A DNA stretch of 5,866 bases from Amphibiibacter pelophylacis. GTDB lineage: Bacteria > Pseudomonadota > Gammaproteobacteria > Burkholderiales > Burkholderiaceae_C. Each line of letters starts with the position of its first letter. Position 1 is the stretch's first letter. Below are positions 1 through 5,866 of the stretch, in pieces. The notes under the pieces were generated by a model. It saw only the letters and a list, made by a program, of their open reading frames with translations, did not search any database and was not told where the DNA came from. The translations under genes were made by a program, and so were the position numbers. The DNA is taken from positions 1-5,866 of the forward strand of contig NZ_JAWDIE010000036.1 in assembly GCF_037688875.1 (NCBI RefSeq). Direction: 5' to 3'.

Positions 1-24
1 CTGCGGGGGCTGTCCAGAATAAAA
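1..24 (-). other. Start of the region downstream of 5S rRNA
   Basis: These bases follow the 5S 3' end on the transcribed strand and begin with a short T-rich run (TTTTATTCTGG) right after helix I of 5S, then a C-rich stretch. A transcription terminator, or a further tRNA or 5S copy, would be expected beyond here, but the window stops before any complete hairpin can be seen. I therefore do not call a terminator. Confidence 0.4.
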
Positions 25-138
25 GCCTGACGATGTCCTACTTTCACACAGGCATCTGCACTATCATCGGCGCTAAGGCGTTTCACTGTCCTGTTCGGGA
101 TGGGAAGGAGTGGGACCACCTTGCTATGGTCATCAGGC
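25..138 (-). rRNA. rrf: 5S ribosomal RNA
   Basis: This is the 5S rRNA of the large ribosomal subunit central protuberance, where it binds uL18, uL5 and bL25. On the minus strand it begins GCCTGATGACCATAGC and ends CATCGTCAGGC; these termini pair as helix I, which fixes the ends to within a base or two. The conserved core TCCCATCCCGAACAGG lies near residues 30-50. The length, about 114 nt, is normal for betaproteobacteria. It is the last gene of the operon and follows 23S by about 250 nt. It is matured from the polycistronic precursor, in known systems by RNase E and trimming enzymes. Confidence 0.97.
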
Positions 139-392
139 TGAACTGTCTCCAACTGATCACCGCTCGCGCAGCTTTCAGCCAGAGTTCATCCATAAAGTCT
201 TTTCATCAGATTCCAGCTTCGCGCTGGCGCAATGATCGCTCTTGTGTCCGTTTCACTTCAACAGCTCAAGCACGCTCGGTTCATACAGACCGGCGTCGTG
301 CAGCTTGCCTTTACAGCAATCCTGCCTCATCAATTCGTATCACCACCACAACCCGTCCGCCACGCTCTTCGCAGCAGCAAGCTCAGGGTTAT
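139..392 (-). other. 23S-5S internal transcribed spacer
   Basis: This transcribed spacer of about 254 nt has no tRNA, no boxA and no credible coding frame. Its 23S-proximal end (379-392) forms part of the 23S processing stem. A small hairpin at 213-227 (CCAGC, 5-nt loop, GCTGG) is the only other clean local structure I see. It is longer than the E. coli spacer (roughly 90 nt), but length in this position varies widely between bacteria. Confidence 0.8.

Positions 393-401
<9 letters not shown>
379..401 (-). promoter_or_regulatory. 23S processing stem, 3' arm
   Basis: This sequence is complementary to 3265-3287 across the whole 23S gene. The core (388-401, GTTATAGGGTCAAG on the plus strand) pairs perfectly over 14 bp. 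Outward the pairing continues to 23 positions with two mismatches and one G-U pair. In known rrn operons such terminal arms form the double-stranded stem cut by RNase III to release pre-23S. The mature 3' end lies inside the arm. Confidence 0.88.
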
Positions 402-3264
<2,863 letters not shown>

Positions 3265-3271
<7 letters not shown>

Positions 3272-3287
3272 CTATAACACTGGACTT
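3265..3287 (-). promoter_or_regulatory. 23S processing stem, 5' arm
   Basis: This is the partner of 379-401. The core CTTGACCCTATAAC (plus strand, 3265-3278) is the exact reverse complement of 388-401. The outer part (3280-3287) adds further pairs interrupted by mismatches. It spans the 23S 5' end and is the expected substrate for RNase III cleavage of the 30S precursor. Confidence 0.88.
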
Positions 3288-3312
3288 GCCAGAGCTACAG
3301 GAGTGACACTTA

Positions 3313-3328
3313 CGCATCTTGCGATGCG
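3313..3328 (-). repeat. Hairpin with GCAA tetraloop in spacer
   Basis: This is a perfect 6-bp inverted repeat, CGCATC and GATGCG, separated by four bases. On the transcribed strand the loop reads GCAA, a stable GNRA tetraloop. It sits directly next to the hairpin at 3329-3353 and about 25 nt before the outer edge of the 23S processing stem. Function is not known; it may guide precursor folding. Confidence 0.7.
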
Positions 3329-3353
3329 CCTGACAGCCTTTTTCTCTGTCAGG
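3329..3353 (-). repeat. Perfect 8-bp hairpin in spacer
   Basis: CCTGACAG (3329-3336) and CTGTCAGG (3346-3353) are exact reverse complements around a 9-nt loop that is A-rich on the transcribed strand. It abuts the tetraloop hairpin at 3313-3328, giving two stacked stems upstream of 23S. No T-run follows it on the transcribed strand, so it is not an intrinsic terminator. Confidence 0.7.
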
Positions 3354-3459
3354 ATTGATGAGTATTTACGTTCGCCGTCTGTATTCCAATCGTACTTGAG
3401 TCACGCAGCCTTTCGGCCACATGACATTCTGTTTTCATGTTTACGGACGCAATCATTGC

Positions 3460-3504
3460 AGCCGGCAGCGACGGTGGATGCTTGCGCACCCGATACTGCC
3501 GGCT
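3460..3504 (-). repeat. Long spacer hairpin with 9-bp GC-rich base
   Basis: AGCCGGCAG (3460-3468) pairs perfectly with CTGCCGGCT (3496-3504). Inside, GGTG (3473-3476) can pair with CACC (3487-3490) above an internal loop. The structure lies downstream of the spacer boxA in the transcript. It lacks a following T-tract, which argues against termination. Confidence 0.65.
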
Positions 3505-3530
3505 ATCTGATTACTTTTGACTCTATGGAT

Positions 3531-3542
3531 TGTTAAAGAGCA
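3531..3542 (-). promoter_or_regulatory. Spacer boxA antitermination site
   Basis: The minus strand reads TGCTCTTTAACA, identical to the classical rrn boxA consensus. In known systems this RNA element is bound by NusB and NusE (ribosomal protein S10), which keep RNA polymerase resistant to Rho-dependent termination while it transcribes untranslated rRNA. Its position, after tRNA-Ala and before 23S, matches the spacer boxA of other rrn operons. Confidence 0.92.
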
Positions 3543-3554
3543 TGCCAACAAAGG

Positions 3555-3587
3555 CAGACACCAGAGCGCCTTGCGCGCTGGTGTCTG
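3555..3587 (-). promoter_or_regulatory. boxB-like hairpin before spacer boxA
   Basis: CAGACACC and GGTGTCTG form an 8-bp outer stem, topped by an AGCGC/GCGCT inner stem with a small bulge and a 5-nt loop reading GCAAG on the RNA. It lies 12 nt upstream of the spacer boxA in transcription order, the place a boxB element would occupy in a boxB-boxA module. The hairpin is plain in the sequence; the boxB role is inferred from position. Confidence 0.7.
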
Positions 3588-3623
3588 GCTTCGGTGCACG
3601 AAGCATGACGTTTTTACATGGAC

Positions 3624-3699
3624 TGGTGGAGGATGACGGGATCGAACCGACGACCCCCTGCTTGCAAAGCAGGTGCTCTCCCAGCTGAGCTAATCCCCC
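3624..3699 (-). tRNA. alaT: tRNA-Ala(TGC)
   Basis: This alanine tRNA reads GCA-family codons. The gene is 76 nt, begins GGGGGATTAGCTCAGC and encodes its own CCA end (TGG at 3624-3626 on the plus strand). The anticodon TGC is at 3664-3666 within loop TTTGCAA, closed by the CCTGC/GCAGG stem. The acceptor stem contains G3-U70, the identity pair recognised by alanyl-tRNA synthetase. The D arm is GCTC/GAGC and the T loop is TTCGATC. One oddity is that the T stem GTCGG/CCGTC has a U50-U64 mismatch. It is a spacer tRNA, 12 nt after tRNA-Ile, and is processed from the rRNA precursor by RNase P at its 5' end. Confidence 0.98.
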
Positions 3700-3711
3700 G
3701 GCATCTTCGGT

Positions 3712-3788
3712 TGGTGGGTCTGGTTGGACTCGAACCAACGACCCCCGCCTTATCAAGACGGTGCTCTAACCAGCTGAGCTACAGACCC
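3712..3788 (-). tRNA. ileT: tRNA-Ile(GAT)
   Basis: This isoleucine tRNA reads ATC and ATT codons. The gene is 77 nt, begins GGGTCTGTAGCTCAGC and encodes CCA (TGG at 3712-3714 on the plus strand). The acceptor stem GGGTCTG/CAGACCC is perfect. The anticodon GAT is at 3752-3754 within loop TTGATAA, and the anticodon stem contains one G-U pair. The T stem GTTGG/CCAAC is perfect around TTCGAGT. The order 16S, Ile, Ala, 23S is the common arrangement of proteobacterial rrn operons. Confidence 0.98.
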
Positions 3789-3970
3789 GTGCCGCAGGCC
3801 GGTGCCTGAACCTCGGCCTGTAGTACAACACTGGTACATCACCGGCGCAGTGCCATGTGCATGTCATGCTTGACAGCAGCCAACAAGAGTGGGTGCCTGA
3901 CGCCGCTACGGCGTAGACTACGGTCATTGACCACTGCATGCAGCGGTCCGTGCCGTTTTGTCGTTTCCAG
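3789..3970 (-). other. 16S to tRNA-Ile internal transcribed spacer
   Basis: This transcribed spacer of about 182 nt carries the 3' arm of the 16S processing stem (3874-3906). It also has a 10-nt palindrome CTGCATGCAG (3934-3943) and a 7-bp hairpin at 3795-3820 (CAGGCCG and CGGCCTG, 12-nt loop) just before tRNA-Ile. There is no coding sequence and no boxA. Confidence 0.8.
3874..3906 (-). promoter_or_regulatory. 16S processing stem, 3' arm
   Basis: This is complementary to 5603-5635 on the far side of the 16S gene. The outer 22 positions (3874-3895) pair with one C-U mismatch, and the next 11 positions continue with four G-U pairs and no mismatch. In known systems RNase III cuts both strands of such a stem to release pre-16S RNA. 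Confidence 0.9.
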
Positions 3971-5499
<1,529 letters not shown>

Positions 5500-5530
5500 G
5501 ATCTTGAAAATTACTCATAAAAACGGAATT

Positions 5531-5547
5531 GAAGTGAACTTCACTTC
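5531..5547 (-). repeat. Near-palindrome close to 16S 5' end
   Basis: GAAGTGAA and TTCACTTC flank a single central base, so as RNA they give a 7-bp hairpin with a 3-nt loop. It lies about 31 nt upstream of the 16S 5' end, inside the loop closed by the RNase III stem. It may shape the pre-16S leader for the final trimming step; this role is inferred. Confidence 0.7.
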
Positions 5548-5566
5548 TATTTCCATGAGTGTTTGT

Positions 5567-5580
5567 GAGCTGTTAAGCTC
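5567..5580 (-). repeat. Small leader hairpin
   Basis: GAGCT and AGCTC form a perfect 5-bp stem with a 4-nt loop. It directly abuts the inverted repeat at 5581-5594, so the two may stack in the precursor RNA. Confidence 0.55.
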
Positions 5581-5594
5581 TGCAGTAAACTGCA
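5581..5594 (-). repeat. Leader inverted repeat TGCAGT/ACTGCA
   Basis: A perfect 6-bp inverted repeat has a 2-nt centre; as RNA it would open one pair to make a 4-nt loop. It lies between the 16S processing arm and the hairpin at 5567-5580. Confidence 0.55.
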
Positions 5595-5602
5595 TTTGCC
5601 TC

Positions 5603-5635
5603 ACGGCATCAAACACCCACGCTTGTTGGCTGCTG
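5603..5635 (-). promoter_or_regulatory. 16S processing stem, 5' arm
   Basis: This is the partner of 3874-3906. On the transcribed strand it runs from CAGCAGCCAACAAG through GTGGGTG to TTTGATGCCGT and pairs over 33 positions with one mismatch and four G-U pairs. It lies just 3' of the leader boxA, the usual order in rrn leaders. Confidence 0.9.
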
Positions 5636-5637
5636 GT

Positions 5638-5649
5638 TTTTAAAGAACT
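5638..5649 (-). promoter_or_regulatory. Leader boxA antitermination site
   Basis: The minus strand reads AGTTCTTTAAAA. It keeps the CTTTAA core of boxA but departs from the TGCTCTTTAACA consensus at several positions. Its place, directly after a hairpin and before the 16S processing arm, supports a NusB/NusE binding site that loads antitermination factors early in transcription. Confidence 0.8.
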
Positions 5650-5678
5650 TGCTGAAACAACGTTTGTCGTCATCAGCA
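5650..5678 (-). promoter_or_regulatory. boxB-like hairpin before leader boxA
   Basis: TGCTGA (5650-5655) and TCAGCA (5673-5678) pair perfectly, and ACAA/TTGT (5657-5667) makes an inner stem with a 3-nt loop. It directly abuts boxA and begins only a few bases after the predicted transcript start. The boxB name is positional; bacterial rrn boxB hairpins are not conserved in sequence. Confidence 0.65.
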
Positions 5679-5688
5679 CAGAAGCGGA

Positions 5689-5717
5689 ATTATCAGAGCA
5701 ATTTCACTTTCTGTCAA
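5689..5717 (-). promoter_or_regulatory. Main rrn promoter (sigma-70)
   Basis: On the minus strand the -35 box is TTGACA (5717 to 5712), a perfect match. The spacer is 17 bp, and the -10 box is GATAAT (5694 to 5689), five of six bases. Transcription should start near 5681-5683. This leaves a leader of about 180 nt with boxA. It is the strongest promoter-like site in the window and points towards 16S. Strong near-consensus promoters are typical of rrn operons, where ppGpp/DksA and initiating nucleotide levels control output; that control is assumed from the family, not visible here. Confidence 0.9.
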
Positions 5718-5718
5718 C

Positions 5719-5737
5719 ACCCTTCATGCTGAAGGGT
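5719..5737. promoter_or_regulatory. Inverted repeat touching the -35 box
   Basis: ACCCTTCA and TGAAGGGT form a perfect 8-bp inverted repeat with a 3-nt centre, one base upstream of the -35 hexamer. It occupies the place where a UP element would normally lie. It is not A/T-rich like a UP element. It could be an activator or repressor site, or a hairpin in a transcript coming from further upstream. No T-run follows it on either strand, so it is unlikely to be a terminator. Confidence 0.55.
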
Positions 5738-5866
5738 TATTGAAGACAGTCATGAAACACCTTGACCGCTTCACCGTTTTGACTGCTTTTGCCTTGCGAC
5801 GCTGGCTTGTCTCTGCGGGAAAGGCGTTAATGTAGCACAAACCCTGGGATACGCAAGCGGTTTTTG
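5738..5866 (-). other. Region upstream of the main promoter
   Basis: No gene is visible here. The stretch holds a weak promoter candidate (5829-5856) and two TTGAC words on the plus strand spaced 17 nt apart (5762 and 5779), for which I find no matching -10 box. Fis or other activator sites could lie here but cannot be recognised by eye with confidence. Confidence 0.5.
5829..5856 (-). promoter_or_regulatory. Possible upstream promoter (weak)
   Basis: On the minus strand TTGCGT (5856 to 5851) is followed after 16 bp by TACATT (5834 to 5829). The -35 matches three of six consensus bases and the -10 four of six. Many rrn operons have tandem promoters, so a second start upstream of the main one is plausible, but the match is poor. 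Confidence 0.3.

Larger units (their letters stand above)
3272..3623 (-). other. tRNA-Ala to 23S internal transcribed spacer
   Basis: This 352-nt transcribed spacer holds no gene. In transcription order it contains a strong hairpin (3555-3587), a consensus boxA (3531-3542), a long hairpin (3460-3504) and two tandem hairpins (3329-3353 and 3313-3328). It ends with the 5' arm of the 23S processing stem. Smaller possible structures are a 6-bp hairpin at 3419-3440 and a 3-bp GCC/GGC stem closed by GAAA on the RNA strand at 3408-3417. The plus-strand open frame across 3303-3536 has no ribosome binding site and is antisense to the spacer, so it is not annotated. Confidence 0.85.
5500..5683 (-). other. 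rRNA operon leader
   Basis: This is the transcribed leader between the inferred start site (near 5681-5683) and the 16S 5' end. In transcription order it contains a boxB-like hairpin (5650-5678), boxA (5638-5649) and the 5' arm of the 16S processing stem (5603-5635). Three compact hairpins follow, at 5581-5594, 5567-5580 and 5531-5547. No coding sequence is supported. The plus-strand open frame at 5504-5743 would start with TTG, has no ribosome binding site and runs antisense through the promoter. Confidence 0.85.

Noticed and set aside
1..24. Possible terminator after 5S
   Set aside because: Only a short T-rich run right after 5S helix I is visible; the window ends before any independent hairpin.
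3523..3809. Open frames across the two tRNA genes on both strands, with protein-like motifs such as GLEPTTPALSRRCSNQLSY and GLAQLGEHLLCKQGVVGSIPSSST
   Set aside because: These are translations of, or antisense to, tRNA-Ile and tRNA-Ala. Similar spurious proteins are common in databases because tRNA sequence is conserved. No ribosome binding site or independent coding signal is present.
5504..5743. 79-codon plus-strand frame starting MKITHKNGIEVNF
   Set aside because: It starts at TTG with no Shine-Dalgarno sequence, is antisense to the rRNA leader and crosses the main promoter, boxA and the processing arm.

Overview
This window is one complete ribosomal RNA operon read entirely from the minus strand, with its promoter region at the right end. 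In transcription order (right to left) it holds: promoter and leader (about 5866-5500), 16S rRNA (5499-3971), tRNA-Ile(GAT), tRNA-Ala(TGC), 23S rRNA (3271-393) and 5S rRNA (138-25). I see no protein-coding gene. Every longer open frame overlaps a structural RNA or a transcribed spacer and lacks a supporting ribosome binding site.

The organism looks like a betaproteobacterium of the order Burkholderiales, most likely family Comamonadaceae. This rests on remembered 16S signatures. One is the segment reading GTCAACTGGTTGTTGGGA on the RNA strand with its pairing partner GCGTGAAGTTGACCGCC. Another is the short variable region ending in TCATGACGGTACCTGAAGAA, and a third is ACCTACCCTTGACATG. The roughly 114-nt 5S and the sequences of the spacer tRNAs agree. 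I cannot name a genus without a database comparison.

The regulatory and processing signals are unusually clear. A near-consensus sigma-70 promoter (TTGACA, 17 bp, GATAAT) fires towards the 16S gene, with a perfect inverted repeat touching its -35 box. Two hairpin-plus-boxA modules, one in the leader and one between tRNA-Ala and 23S, fit the NusB/NusE antitermination system. The precursors of 16S and 23S are each bracketed by long complementary arms that should form the RNase III processing stems. The leader and the 16S-23S spacer also carry several small perfect hairpins.

I found no mobile element, CRISPR array, intervening sequence or novel system. The arrangement is that of a standard bacterial rrn operon. 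The findings below are modest structural observations within it, not evidence of an undescribed system.
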